From positions 122,338,088 through 122,402,087 of the forward strand of contig JALGPY010000002.1 of NCBI GenBank assembly GCA_023055425.1: 64,000 bases of DNA. The letters run 5' to 3'. The notes under the pieces were generated by a model, which ran no database searches, was not told where the DNA came from, and saw only the letters and a list, made by a program, of their open reading frames with translations. This DNA comes from Linanthus parryae (lineage: Eukaryota > Streptophyta > Magnoliopsida > Ericales > Polemoniaceae). The translations under genes and the position numbers were made by a program. Of this stretch, positions 30,972 through 41,860 are shown piece by piece (within the stretch, counting starts at the first letter, position 1; each line of letters opens with the position of its first letter).

Positions 30972-31582
30972 TGTGTACATGAAAATCCTTTGAGGAAGAT
31001 TCAACGTACACCAAGAACAGGGAATGAGAAACACAGGAGAGGTAGGGTAGTGAGTAGGGAGAGAGTAAGACGATAGCAACTGTATGAGAGAGAGACAGTG
31101 TTTTGACAGAGCTTCCTCGTAGTTCAGGTGATTAGTGTTAGTAAGGAAGGGTTAACGATCATATATATACTGTAGAATATGACCGTTGTAGTAGGTTAAT
31201 GCGCCCATTAATGGCGGCTTAATTACCTTAACCACAACGGCACCTTCGTCCGCATATATAGGGACCGTTACGCACTTCGTCCGCGTATACTGGAACCGTT
31301 ATGAGGGTGACCGGGTTTATGGAGCTCGTGGCCATAAATCTCTCAAAGCAGTTACTAAAGGTCGAGCGCGGGCTTTGTTGTCGCTCGCGCGCGACGGAAC
31401 TTACTCTAGCCTCCAAACCACTAAGTCCCTACAAGTCCCGTGTGGTGATATGCGAGGACCCTCTCTCGCAGCCCCCACGTGGATCAGCGCGGGTGGTGAT
31501 CCTGTGTGAGTGGAGCACACCTAGGTGTGCTAGATGACTTCCACGTGGCTGTGATCTGTCTTTCTGGAAAGTACTATCTACA
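30972..31582 (-). mobile_element. Tat-lineage Gypsy LTR 1 (3' LTR of the minus-strand element)
   Basis: 611 bp, TGTGTACATG to ATCTACA as read on the plus strand; on the element strand it runs TGTAGATAG to TACACA. The two other LTRs (50545-51155, 51388-51998) have the same length. A 31-base direct repeat starting CTTCGTCCGC (31244 and 31275), with TATA-like ends, lies inside each. Short open frames in it recur in all three copies only because the DNA is the same. Confidence 0.9.
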
Positions 31583-31599
31583 TTAGCCCCCTTTTTGCG
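31583..31599 (-). other. polypurine tract of the Tat element
   Basis: On the minus strand GCAAAAAGGGGGCTAA directly precedes LTR 1. This fixes the orientation of the element (gag on the right, 3' LTR on the left). Confidence 0.75.
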
Positions 31600-31842
31600 C
31601 GTGAGGATACTAATCGGATAGACTTCAATGCGCAAAAACCAGCGCGCGTTGCAGCTACGCACCAATTCAAAAACACGAGAAATCAACCCCGTGCATGTCA
31701 TTATGACCTCGGATCCCTAAAGTCGTGCCTTCTGCTCCTCTAGGGTTTTAGGCGGGACATCAGAATTGGCCTGTAATTGCGCAATTCGGCGGTGACGGTT
31801 GCGATTTGACCACTAAAAGGACGCGACTCTTCAGTGAATTTG

Positions 31843-31850
31843 AATAAATA
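31843..31850 (+). promoter_or_regulatory. possible TATA box of the antisense plant mobile domain gene
   Basis: AATAAATA in a stretch without other genes, about 150 bases upstream of the presumed leader intron donor. It is weak by itself; the spacing to the first exon is what makes it plausible. Confidence 0.25.
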
Positions 31851-34090
31851 CTCCTCATCCTCCATTGCTGCAAAATACTTCTTCTCTCTAGAGTGAATGT
31901 TTTCGAAAATCCTCCGAGAGCAAATACAGATAATCAACCACAAGTTCAATCTTGCAAATCGTCTTCTTCAAATCGCTTCATCTTCACAAGGTTGGCTTGC
32001 TCAATTTAAATTAATGCTCTTCGTACCTTTCTCTTAAACTGTCTTGAATCTGAAAACCCAAAAACGTGTGAAATACACCATTGTTTGAAACTGTGGAAGA
32101 TGTTCCTTTTAAAACCCTAAAAGATGGAAATGATTTAAGACGATAATTTTCTGAGATACTTAACCCAGAACTGTTCATCTCCCAAAATTGATAGTCTTGA
32201 AACCCAGAAACTTGTAGGATTTGCTTTTTGAACTTGAAACTGAAAGTGGATATATTTCTCCCCCTTTTTCTTGCTTTGCAGTAGAAATGGCCAAGACCAA
32301 GGTAACCAAATATGTAAAGGAGGCTGAGGAAATCCCTGATCTTCCCAAGACTTTGTGGAAGAAAGCTCCATATCTGGGTGTAGAAGACTTCTATCATGCT
32401 AGAACCGAAGGAAGAAACCTACCATACCCCATTTCTGAAGATCTGCTACTGCTGAACCCTCTCACTAATCGAGCGGAATTGGACCTAATTGACGCCAAAG
32501 ATGTGGTGAGATTGGGTCTTGAAAATGGGTTCTACCCCCTATACTGATATCTCCACCCAGGCCTTTGTGCAGAAGATGGAAATCATGGATGAGTGGATCG
32601 ATCATGTGCTGACCCATCATGCTATTTTACTAGACCAGGCTGAGATTTACTACGCTGTTAAGGCTACGAAGGGTGCCGCCGTGAAACTGGATCAGACTAT
32701 GCTTCTTAACCTCTTTTCTCGATACTCGCCTGCGACTCACACCTTCCATTATGCTGAGTTTGAGGCAGCCCCCACTTTGGAGGATGTGCACATGCTATAT
32801 GATCTTTCTCCCATGGGCGAAGTCGATCCCTTGGCTCCTCTGATGTCTGATGCAGAACTCGCTCTTTATGCGCAAATGGAGGAGTGCTTGACTGAGGTGA
32901 AGAGAATTTCCACGCGTTGGACATCTGCGGAAGTTCTTCCAACATGGCAATTGTATGAGACTTCTGCGAAGAATACTTGGGGCAAGTGGGTGAAATAATT
33001 CTTTCGCGACTATGCAAATTGTAAAATCACCAAGGAAATACTGGAGAAGGATCACAAAGCCAAGAACTACATTGAAGGGAAAGGGTAACACTTGACCTTG
33101 GGTGGATTCCTCTGTGCTTGGCTATCGCGATATCTGATCGATGGTCATCATCATGACGGGGTCTTTTATCATGTCTTGCCCCTTGCTGTCAAGCTGGTTC
33201 TCGGCCAAAAGTTCGCACTTGGGCCTCTAGTGTTGGGAACCCCGTATCATCGGTTAGACCAACTTGTAGTTGCGATTGAGGAATCGCGCGGGCGTCTCGA
33301 TGTGTTGACTTTTTAAAGGTAGCCTTCCTACGCTCCCATCCCTTCAAGACCCAGTACCTGGAATGTGCCGGGCGCGAAGAACGCACTTTGGAGTGGGAGA
33401 GCCGCTCGATGGTATAGGACCAAAGAGCCTAAGTGTTCATGGAGCTTGGTCTGCGACGATCGAGCAAAGTTTACAGCCAGGCCTTATACCGCTCGCATTG
33501 AAAATGTGCGATTCTTCCCGAAGTTGTACCCAAACGGAAGTGGCTCCCTCTCCAAGGATACCATAGTCAGAGGGGATGATTGCTATAGAGAATTCCTCTG
33601 CTGGTGTTTGAGAGGCTCACTACCTGCTCTTGCTGAAAATGTCTCTGAGATATCTTCCAAGTATGAGCGGATCATGGTCGATGTTGACCCAACTCGCGTT
33701 TGTCCCCAGTTTGGCTTCGACGCACTGGCGCCTTCTATTTGGCCTAGGTCAGTGAACAGGGATTGCTACAAGCGATTGCTGACAAAGAGATGTAAATCTA
33801 TTCTCCTTAGCAATTTGCCTTTCATTCAGCCCTTAGGGAGACGTGAAGGTCGCCCTACGAAAAATTGAATTTCCTTCTGGCACGCTCAACAAGCAAGGTT
33901 TGATTCATCCGCGCCTTCACGCCTCAGCAAGGCTCCCGCCATTAGAAGGAATACTTTCCCATTTCGTCAGAACTCCAGTTTGGAAGATTCTAAGTATGGG
34001 TTTTATTCTCTGCTTGACAATGATAATCATTTGTGTCCAGACGTGATCCTTAAGGAAAAGATGACCGCTGTAAGGGGCGGAGTTGTATGT

Positions 34091-34198
34091 GTGAGTACAG
34101 TGAATCCTTTGTTAAGATAAATAACATCCCTTTATCCTTCTTGAATCACCTCTCTGTTTGAAATGCTATACTTTATATAAGTTCTCCCTTTTCTTCAG
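34091..34198 (+). other. intron of the PMD gene
   Basis: Donor GTGAGTAC after GTTGTATGT, acceptor CCCTTTTCTTCAG. Joining gives VVC-CYLTRFASG without a frame change. Confidence 0.7.
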
Positions 34199-34659
34199 TG
34201 CTATTTGACAAGGTTCGCATCTGGAGACCGTTGTCCGTCGCTGGTCAATTCTATTCTTAAAGCAAAGAGGCAGAAACAGGTCATCCCCCTGGACATGGAA
34301 TTGGATCCCAAAGTGGAAGATCTTATTCGTGAGGAGATGGACGTATTCGCTCGCTCCATGATAGACGAAGGTGCTGAAGTGGACGCAGAGGTTGCCCCGA
34401 AGGCCAAAAAGCAAAAACAGAAGGCAATTGTGATCTCCTCGCCACCCAGAAGCTCCAGCTTCGTCGCCCGCGAAGTCTCCTGCTCCAAAGGGTAAATGCA
34501 TGGGTCGCATGCAGAGCAAGCCACGAAAAGATCTTGCGGTTGAGAATTTTATCCTCTATGATCAGGAGGAAGAAATCGAAGAAGGAAGAGAAGAAGAAAG
34601 GGAAGAATAAAGAGAAGATGAAGAACAAGAAGAGGAGATAGGAGAAGAAAGCTTAGAAG

Positions 34660-34738
34660 GTAACTCAAATGAACTTAACCTTCTTTGAATCAAGACTTCC
34701 ACAATAATGTTGTTAAAACAAAAAATCTTTCTTCGCAG
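34660..34738 (+). other. intron of the PMD gene
   Basis: Donor GTAACTC after GCTTAGAAG, acceptor TTTCTTCGCAG, 79 bases. The downstream exon continues as acidic DDTETISGLLAKERRK. Confidence 0.65.
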
Positions 34739-35134
34739 ATGATGATACTGAGACTATTAGTGGCCTTTTGGCCAAGGAAAGGAGAAAGACAGAGGGATCT
34801 CGCTCAGATGCGTCTAGTGAGCCCATAGATGAAGCCATAATTGCTGAATCTAAGAGAATGGCTGATGAGGCAGAAGAGAGAAGGAGGAAGCGCGAGGAAG
34901 ATGACATCAAGACCATGAAGAGAAGAAGTCTGGAAGAGCAGCATGCTGGTAACATGAGTGTGGCTTCCTTAGAACGAGCTCGACAGGATTTTGAAGAGAT
35001 CGCAGGCGATGAAGAAGGTACAACTTTTAATCTTGTTGTGTCTTACCAAGAGGTAATTTTTGGTGCATTAAAGCACGGTCTGTCTAAAGATGATATTCGC
35101 CGATGGTTAGTGAGCAAATGTGGCGAACCCTCAG

Positions 35135-35408
35135 GTAAACATTTGAACAATGTTTATAAGCACAACTTACCAACTCATTCCCTATTATAACGAGTTTTTA
35201 CATAACGTCGGGTCATGCACACCTTAAGGATGTGATAAGTGAGGACACCTCTGTAGGATACGGTGTCGCATCTATATCGTATGATGTTGGAGCTGCGATC
35301 CCACATAAGTGTGGAGGTGCTCGCTTTTTTTTTCTAACATAGAACGAAATATAGGAATTAATTCATAATGCGAGTTACCTCAATGACTTGTCCAAATTTG
35401 TCTTGCAG
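35135..35408 (+). other. intron of the PMD gene
   Basis: Donor GTAAAC after GAACCCTCAG, acceptor AATTTGTCTTGCAG. The joined codons read CGEPSGGTASNEPG in phase. Confidence 0.72.
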
Positions 35409-36282
35409 GTGGTACTGCTTCAAATGAGCCTGGTGCTGCTACCAGTGAGGCTGCTTTTGCACCCGACACTACTGCTAACGCTCCAGAGAGTAGCCATTGA
35501 TGAGGCAAGTGTTGGTGGTCTTGATGTTGATCCTTGGGACCCCTTGTCGTGCGAGCTTCAGCTTATCTCTCCTTCCAGGGGTTATGCCAACAGGCCTGGG
35601 TTTTTAAGAAGTGCTATCGTTCTTGCTGCGGAGGTCATTGCTCAGAATAGTTCTGATGATACCATGGTGCTTGAGCAGAGAAGTCAGTCTCCCATGCTTC
35701 ATGCTCCAGGGCAAAGTTCGCACACGGAGAAGCCTGCCATGGTTGTTGAAAATGCAAGGGAGCCCTTGGAAGATGTAATTGAGGTGTCTGACGATGGCGG
35801 TCGTGACACCGAAATACGAGAGGAAAATGCTGAGGATGAGCATGTAGGTGAAACTGGCACAAGTGAAGAGATGGAAGCAGAGGATGTTGGAGCTGAAGTT
35901 CATGTTAATGAACCAGTCATGGAAGACGTAGCATCTCATGAAAATGTTGATGCTCCAATGAACGCTCCTGCTGTTGAAGTTAGTGGTGTTGATACTCCGA
36001 CCATTTCTTCAAATCCTGTTGTTGCAGTTAATGTTCCAGGGCCTCCTCAGAAAAATCCTCCCATCCCTTCTGTTGAGATGGATCTCTCCCAAGTCCCCAT
36101 TGCATGGAGTTTGTGGGGTTCGCAGGAAAAAACTGCCACCGCGCGCGCTTCTACTTGCATCATCCATGCCGACTATGATGAACGCGAAGCTTTAGCTGAC
36201 AGGAAGGCAATGCAGCAAGGAGATGCTTCAACTACCCTGACTATGCGCATTCCTACCTTGCATCAAATCATTGAAGGAACAG

Positions 36283-36364
36283 GCATGCCATCGCATCGCC
36301 ACATGTCATACTTACTGTGTTTCTTCATTAATCATTCGCACTCCTAAACTTGTCATTTCTTCAG
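36283..36364 (+). other. intron of the PMD gene with GC donor
   Basis: Donor GCATGC after GAAGGAACAG, acceptor TCATTTCTTCAG. Joining gives IIEGTGMRQPDVDW in phase. A GC-AG intron or a mutated GT donor. Confidence 0.6.
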
Positions 36365-37203
36365 GAATGAGACAACCTGATGTGGACTGGCTTATAAAGA
36401 TGCACCTGTCGTACCGGGGGTCGTTTGCGAGAGCCTTGGAGCTGGGTCCCTTTGATAGGAGATTTTTCTAGGCTGAAGCCATCTGGATTTTGGAGCAACT
36501 ATCTGCGATGACTCCTGCTACCATTTCGACTGAAAATGCGCGAACGCTCTTCAATACATGCCAAAGGCTTCAGACTAATGCTCAAGGCGGGTTAGACTTT
36601 GGTTTCCTCTTTAATAGGGTCAGCCAAATTCTCAACTCCGTAATGTTGAAGTACGGCTATCGCAACCTTGCACTTGAAAGGAGGAAAGTGGAGGAGCAAA
36701 AGAAGAAACCTGAAGAGGCTGCCAATCTCTTCCACGCGATGACGGCTCGCTACGAAAAACTGTAGCAAGACGTCAACAAAGCGGAGGAGGCTTCGCTCCT
36801 TCTATCGCCAGAAGACCCCTTAGACAAGGATTTGTTTTGAGTCTCATGTATTTAATGCTTTTTTTTCAAACACTTGAACTCTGTGCTGGCTTTTATTTTT
36901 TTCCTGAATGTTCTGCCCTTCGCGTTTCAATGCTATAATGATTTTAACGTCACGTTTTGACGTAATCACCTGGATTATTGTGTCATTAATGTATTAAATA
37001 AGGCGTGCTTACCATGCAGTGGGCCCCATCCTTATCATGACTTGGAGTCATTAAATTAGGCGTGCTACTGTACCGTCATAGCCTTTAGTAGGATCATTGA
37101 TTCTTGCTTGTTTCCGAGGCGTTTCTTACTCATCAAGGAAACTGAAGAGTCTCCTCTGAGTTCTATATAATCCTTCCTTCTTGCTATTTTGTTTTCCATC
37201 AAC

Positions 37204-37656
37204 ATGTTTTTTCCTGTGAGTCCTCACGACTGTTGGCATTGTCCCTTGACCTTTGTTGATTCATATCAGGTCTGGGCTTCCAAATCTGAGTTTGTGCGTT
37301 GTGCTATAGAAATGACTCCCAAGAAATTCTTCGAAAAGACCTTTGATTCAACTGATCTTTTTGATGATCAATTGTGCAGGTTTCTCTGTTTAAACGAAGA
37401 TTATTTCTTCTTTATAATGTTTGCAGGGATTGTCTCCAGTGACTTTCCGGCGAGGCAAAACCTTGTACCGGTTCCACTACCAGTAAGTAATGAGCGGTGT
37501 GCGTCTTTGCCGGTTCTCCAGCGGAGAACTTTTTGCCACCATGATTTCAGACAAGGTGTAACGAGTGATTGTGTTTATCCCTTGTACACAATCAGCTTCC
37601 TGCCCCATGAGCTGTTCTCCCATTTGTTCTTCACGTCTGCAGCCTTCATGACGTGA
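37204..37656 (+). CDS. hypothetical ORF downstream of the PMD gene
   Basis: ATG at 37204 ([15 protein letters not shown]) opens about 150 residues to 37656. TATATAA at 37164-37170 lies about 35 bases upstream, which is suggestive of a promoter. I do not recognise the product: there is no signal peptide, transmembrane segment or known motif beyond scattered Cys/His ([14 protein letters not shown]). It follows the PMD gene on the same strand, inside the Tat element and antisense to gag-pol. It may be a second small antisense gene, an exon of a longer transcript, or a chance frame. Possible AG-GT sites inside it were not resolved. Confidence 0.3.
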   Translation: MFFPVSPHDCWHCPLTFVDSYQVWASKSEFVRCAIEMTPKKFFEKTFDSTDLFDDQLCRFLCLNEDYFFFIMFAGIVSSDFPARQNLVPVPLPVSNERCASLPVLQRRTFCHHDFRQGVTSDCVYPLYTISFLPHELFSHLFFTSAAFMT

Positions 37657-37984
37657 AGTTCATTTGGCACCTTACCATGGCAAGGGTACGAACAAGAGCT
37701 CTATTTTGATCGAGGACGTTGACGATTGCGCCACGTTTCGTAGCTTTAGTATTCGTAGATTCAGGCTTTATATTAGGATTTTTTTCTCAATGTAAGCTTT
37801 TCCTGTAAGCTGCTATCTAGAAAGATAAATTGTAAGCCATATTTGACTGTTATGAAAGTATGCCTTTTCATTTGCTATTTTTTTCTGCTACAATAGATTG
37901 TAACTTCGCGTGTGAACTTGTTATATAATGAAACAAGCTTTGTACTTCTACTGCAGTTTAGCCAAATAATGTTTGAATAAACTG

Positions 37985-38275
37985 CTATTCAGGCAGATAG
38001 ACTTTGAATCGCATGGAAGCGTTTTGTATTATCGCTGCTATCTAGGCAGATAGGCTTTAGATCACTTAGGATCACTTTTTGTTATGGCTGCTATCTAGGC
38101 AGATAGGAATTGGATCGCATAGGATCATTTTTGTTATGGCTGCTATCTAGGCAGATAGGCTTTGGATCGCATAGGATTATATTTGTTATACCTGCTATCT
38201 AGGCAAATAGGCTTTGGATCGCATAGGATCATATTTGTTATAGCTTCTATCTAGGCAGATAGGCTTTGGACGCAT
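37985..38275 (+). repeat. tandem repeat, about 52-53 bp unit, six copies, in the Tat 3' region
   Basis: CTATCTAGGCAGATAGGCTT (first copy CTATTCAGG) starts at 37985, 38038, 38091, 38143, 38195 and 38247. Units share GGATCGCATAGGATCATTTT. The array sits between the integrase gene and the antisense genes. The unit contains the inverted words CTATCT-AGGC-AGATAG. Confidence 0.9.
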
Positions 38276-38337
38276 TAGCAGATATAAATAATATGAACAA
38301 GTAAATAAAGCAATAAGACAACAATTTAATAAAGTTC

Positions 38338-38412
38338 TCTCATATGGGAGAGTCATTATTATTAAAGCATCCTCATATGGGAGGAGCATAAGAATAGATT
38401 CCTCATATGGGA
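38338..38412 (+). repeat. short tandem motif CTCATATGGGAG, three copies
   Basis: CTCATATGGGAG recurs at 38338, 38371 and 38401 between the 52-bp array and the integrase stop. A partly palindromic minisatellite, probably a second decayed array of the Tat 3' region. Confidence 0.7.
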
Positions 38413-38504
38413 GGAAACAATGCAGAATACATAAAGGCAACAGAACTTTTGAACCGCAAGTAATAATAGTGACAGAAATTTGGAATCAAAAGTAAAGAGA
38501 TGAG

Positions 38505-40160
38505 CTAGGGATAATACTTCTTAATCCACCGCATGTTAATTGGGCTTAGAGTTGTTGCAGTCCCATGAAGTCTTTGAATAGTGTAGTAACCACTGTCGAA
38601 GACTTCTTTAACTTCAAATGGTCCTTCCCAGTTGGCGGCGAACTTAGGATGGGCTGCCTCCCGCATACAGTGATTTGAAGCTCGCAGGACCAAGTCTCCA
38701 ACCGCGAAGTCTCGGTGCTGAACTGTTTTGTTGTATGCGCGAGCGATCCTTTCCTTGTATCTTGTGTTAGCTCTCTTAGCCTCTTCACGCTTTTCTTCCA
38801 GCAGAATAAGATCATGATCGCGTTTATTTTCATACAAGGCATGGAAAGCTATCCTGGCAGAGTTAACTTTGATTTCTGCCGGTACAACAGCTTCGGCCCC
38901 GTAACATAGAAGGAAAGGGGAAACCCCTGTGGGGGTCCTCGACGAAGTGCGATATGCCCATAAAGCCAGACTTAGGGAATTTGCCCACTTCTTGTGATCA
39001 TCAGCGACCATTTTGCTCAGGATTCTCAGCAATGTCTTGTTCGTTGCTTCTGCTTGCCCGTTCCCCTTTGGGTAATAGGGTATGGAGCACACCTGCCTTA
39101 TGTTGTATTCTACTAACTTCGCAGCCACATGGCGGTTCACGAAAGGAGTGACATGGTCTGAGAGGATGGTATTAGGAATTCCAAATCGGTGTATGACAAC
39201 CGCAAGCGCGTTTGCTGTCTTGAGCGGCACCGCTTCTACCCATTTAGAATTGCTCCGTTGCAGTCAAGATAAACTGATTCCCATGCGAGGCTGGTCGGAT
39301 GGAGCCAATAAAGTCCAAGGCCCATGTGTGGAATGGACAAGGCGTTCCCAATGAATGAAAATCTACAGCGGGAGCGTGCACCAGGTTGCCTTTGAACTGA
39401 CACTCTTGACACCTTTTGACCTTGGTGCGGAAATCCGCTTCCATTGTAGGCCAGAAATAGCCAAGAGCGAGGAGCTGCCTGCATAGCTTCGCGCCTCCTT
39501 GGTGCTCAACTTGATGGGATAAATCCATCACTTCTTTAGCTTCTTGGCTATCCATACATCTGAGAAAATTTCCCTCGTGGTCTCTGCGCCAGAGTATGTT
39601 TTCCCTCACAACGTATCGGGCTGCCTTTCTTTTAAGCTTTTCAGCTTCTTTTCTTTGAGTTGGCTCAATTCCTTCTGTCAAGTGGTCAAAGAGTGGCTTC
39701 CTCCAATCTGTGTCATCATTGATTGCAGCAATCTCCAAAGAATCCTTAACCAACGTGCAGTTTTTGCAGTTCCCTTGAATGATCGCAGCAAACGTCGACA
39801 TTTCTTGCCAGTGGATTCCATATCTCTGAGCTTTTCTATAAATGGATACTTCATTTTCTGCGCAAGAGTGTTGGTGAATTTTATCCAGTAATGCCTGACC
39901 TTCTTGTTGCGAGACACACCGCATGAGTACTCCTCCTGGTCCCTTAAAGTAAAGGGAATTATCGTGCATGCAGTATCCCTTTGTGGATGCCCAATTTTCT
40001 TTGCACGTTCCTTCCGCAATCGCGCGCAGTATTGACTTCCTCCAATCCTCGGCTTCTGTGGGCTCCTCTACGCATATATCTTGTTCCAGAGATGGAGTAG
40101 TCCTAACTTCGAACAAAATTCTTGCTAGGAACTTGTCCGCACTGATTTTGGATCCCAAAG
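38505..40160 (-). pseudogene. Tat element integrase
   Basis: Integrase joins the cDNA to host DNA. On the minus strand the zinc-binding start HQVEHQGGAKL ... CQEC (HHCC) lies near 39420-39500, the first catalytic aspartate in ALDFIGSI near 39308, the second in LSDHVTPF near 39155 (usually SDNGTPF), and the glutamate region GNGQAEATNKTL near 39055. The C-terminal domain has AVGDLVLR and NWEGPFEV, and the protein ends IKKYYP at 38505. Two open frames meet near 39235 with a small frame break. No chromodomain is seen, in keeping with the Tat lineage. Integrase is the last gene before the tandem repeats and the antisense gene. Confidence 0.9.
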
Positions 40161-40603
40161 TGGCCAAAGCATCTGCATGTCGCTTATCAGCTCGGGGAGT
40201 GTGCTCATACTTAACATCACAGAACTGCTGCACCAATTTCTGGACCATAGTCCTATAAGGCAATAAATTGATTTTCTTCAAGCCATACTCACCTGAGGCT
40301 TGTTTAACATGAATTATGGAAAATATCATTAACAATAAGCTTGGAATCTCCCATGACCATCAAATTGTTGACTTCCAATGCCTTGGCTGCGAGGACTCCT
40401 GCAATCAGAGCTTCATACTCCGCCTCGTTGTTGGTGACCGGGAAGTCCAACTTCGTTGACATTTGAAAAAATTTCCCATCTGGCTTAGTCAGTACGATAC
40501 CAATTCCTCCTCCTTTCCTTGTTGATGACCCGTCGAAATGCAGCTTCCAATATGGTGACTTGATTGCATAGATCTCGGGACCTTCTAGTTCTTCCTCTAT
40601 CAT
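40160..40603 (-). pseudogene. Tat element second RNase H (archaeal type)
   Basis: LHFDGSSTRKGGGIGIVL, then NNEAEYEALIAG and VMGDSKLIV, carry the D-E-D pattern of a second RNase H; the last aspartate part is near PRADKRHADALATLGS (about 40165-40210). A second, archaeal-like RNase H between the Gypsy RNase H and integrase is a recognised mark of the Tat lineage and is the main reason for this assignment. It would degrade the RNA strand of the RNA-DNA hybrid. A frame break near 40310 (IFHNSC) separates the two parts. Confidence 0.85.
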
Positions 40604-40619
40604 TGGCTCATAATTGTTT

Positions 40620-41860
40620 TCAGGAAACTGTGCTAAAAGGTCTGCCCCACTGCCTGAGACTCAATTGCCTTTGTTCGAGCACACGTGATATCGTACTGCG
40701 AGATGGTCATGTACCACTTTGCTAATCTTCCACAGGGGGAGGAGTGGCTCAAAAGATACCGAATAGGGTCACTTTTTGTGATTGCCGCAACTTTATGTTA
40801 AGCGAAATAATGCTTTAACTTCTCTATTACGAAAAATAAAGCAAGGCAATGACGCTCTATATCAGTGTACCTGGACTCAGCCGGCCGTACCACGCGGAAA
40901 AATCTAATAGATTGTCCTTTCCCGCCCTTCATGCTCTTGGGCTAGCTGTGCTCCTATGGATTTTCTGGTCGATGTCAGGTACAACAAGAGTGGTGACCCC
41001 AACTGTGGTGCAATCATTACTCTTGGCGATGTCAATATGTCCTTCAATTTCAAAAATGCAGCTTCGTGCTCCTCCGTCCAGTTTATACACAACATTCTTC
41101 TTGAGAAGGCCGCCGAAGCAGAAGATCAGCTCTGCAATTGCTGGCACGAATCTTCGCACATAAGACAGCTTTCCCAAGAATGTCTTCAAAGTGCTCTGAT
41201 TGTGGGGGTGCCGTCATGCTGGTGATAGTTGAGATCTTTGCAGGGTCAGGTTCAATCCCATGGCGATGGATCACACACCCCAAGAACTTCCCGAGGTCAC
41301 TCCAAACGCACATTTCATCGGGTTCATCTTTAGTTGAAAGCTTCTGCACCTCTCAAATACTTTCCGTGGGTCTCCCAGATGGCCTGCTTCTTCCCTTGAT
41401 TTGATGACCAAATCATCAACATAGAGCTCTACTTCATGATGCATCATACCATGGAAGAGGGCCATCATTGCTCGCTGATAAGTTGCGCCGCATTCTTCAG
41501 TCCAAAGGGCATAACTGTGTAGTTGAAGACCCCAACTGGCGTGATGAACGCAGTTTTTCTCGCATCTTCAGGGTCAATCTTGATTTGGTTATATCCGCTA
41601 AACCCATCCATGAAGCTGAACATCCGGTGTCCTGCGGTAGAATCAATGAGCAAGTCGATATTTGGTAGTGGAAAGTCATCTTTAGGGCAAAAGCGATTAA
41701 GATCCCTGAAATCCACACAGATGCGATGCTGCCCATTCTTCTTGACCACTGGTACAATCTTGGCCAGCCAGGTAAGATGCTGATTTGGTTCGATGAACTT
41801 GGCGTTCAGCAGCTTGACTATCTCTTATTTGATCTTCACGTTGATCTCTGTTCTGAAGCT
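40620..41860 (-). pseudogene. Tat element reverse transcriptase and Gypsy RNase H, frameshifted
   Basis: The RT starts near 41850 and reads VKKNGQHRICVDFRDLNRFC, PLPNIDLLID, MDGFSGYNQI (catalytic aspartate) and TVMPFGLKNAAQ, then after a frame break near 41468 continues LYVDDLVIKS with the catalytic YVDD. More frame breaks follow near 41340 and 41090. The Gypsy-type RNase H begins INWTEEHEAAFLKLK and LLLYLTSTRKSIGAQL (40904-41095). The enzyme copied element RNA to cDNA in virus-like particles. Key RT aspartates are intact but the reading frame is broken at least three times. Confidence 0.88.

Larger units (their letters stand above)
31991..36840 (+). pseudogene. antisense multi-exon plant mobile domain (PMD) gene inside the Tat element
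   Basis: Start ATG at 32287 (MAKTKVTKYVKEAEE). The PMD core is clear: LNLFSRYSPATHTFHYAEFE and APTLEDVHMLYDLSP near 32705-32815, FLCAWLSRYLI near 33106-33138, LVLGQKFALGPLVLGTPYH near 33195-33255, AARWYRTKEPK near 33404, and the C-terminal VCPQFGFDALAP near 33697. Later exons encode charged coiled-coil and acidic sequence, ending DPLDKDLF with TGA at 36838. Introns: 34091-34198, 34660-34738, 35135-35408 and 36283-36364 (GC-AG), all joining in phase, and a leader intron near 31991-32281 (TTGCTTTGCAG). Breaks: frame change near 32530, stops at 32996, 33086 and 33314, frame changes near 33870, 34490 and 35490, stop at 36469. Tat elements are known to carry extra ORFs here; PMD function is unclear (related plant proteins act in silencing and meristem maintenance). 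Confidence 0.8.

Noticed and set aside
31228..31537. Open frames of 62 and 78 codons repeated in three places (31228, 50801, 51644 and partners)
   Set aside because: They fall in the three copies of one LTR at the same offset (256 bases); recurrence reflects LTR identity and not selection on a protein.
35604..35939. Minus-strand open frames opposite the acidic exon
   Set aside because: Mirror of the acidic, alanine/valine/glutamate-rich coding strand; no motif of their own.
37985..38275. Regularly spaced repeats resembling a CRISPR array
   Set aside because: Units are contiguous 52-53 bp tandem repeats without variable spacers, in a plant retrotransposon.
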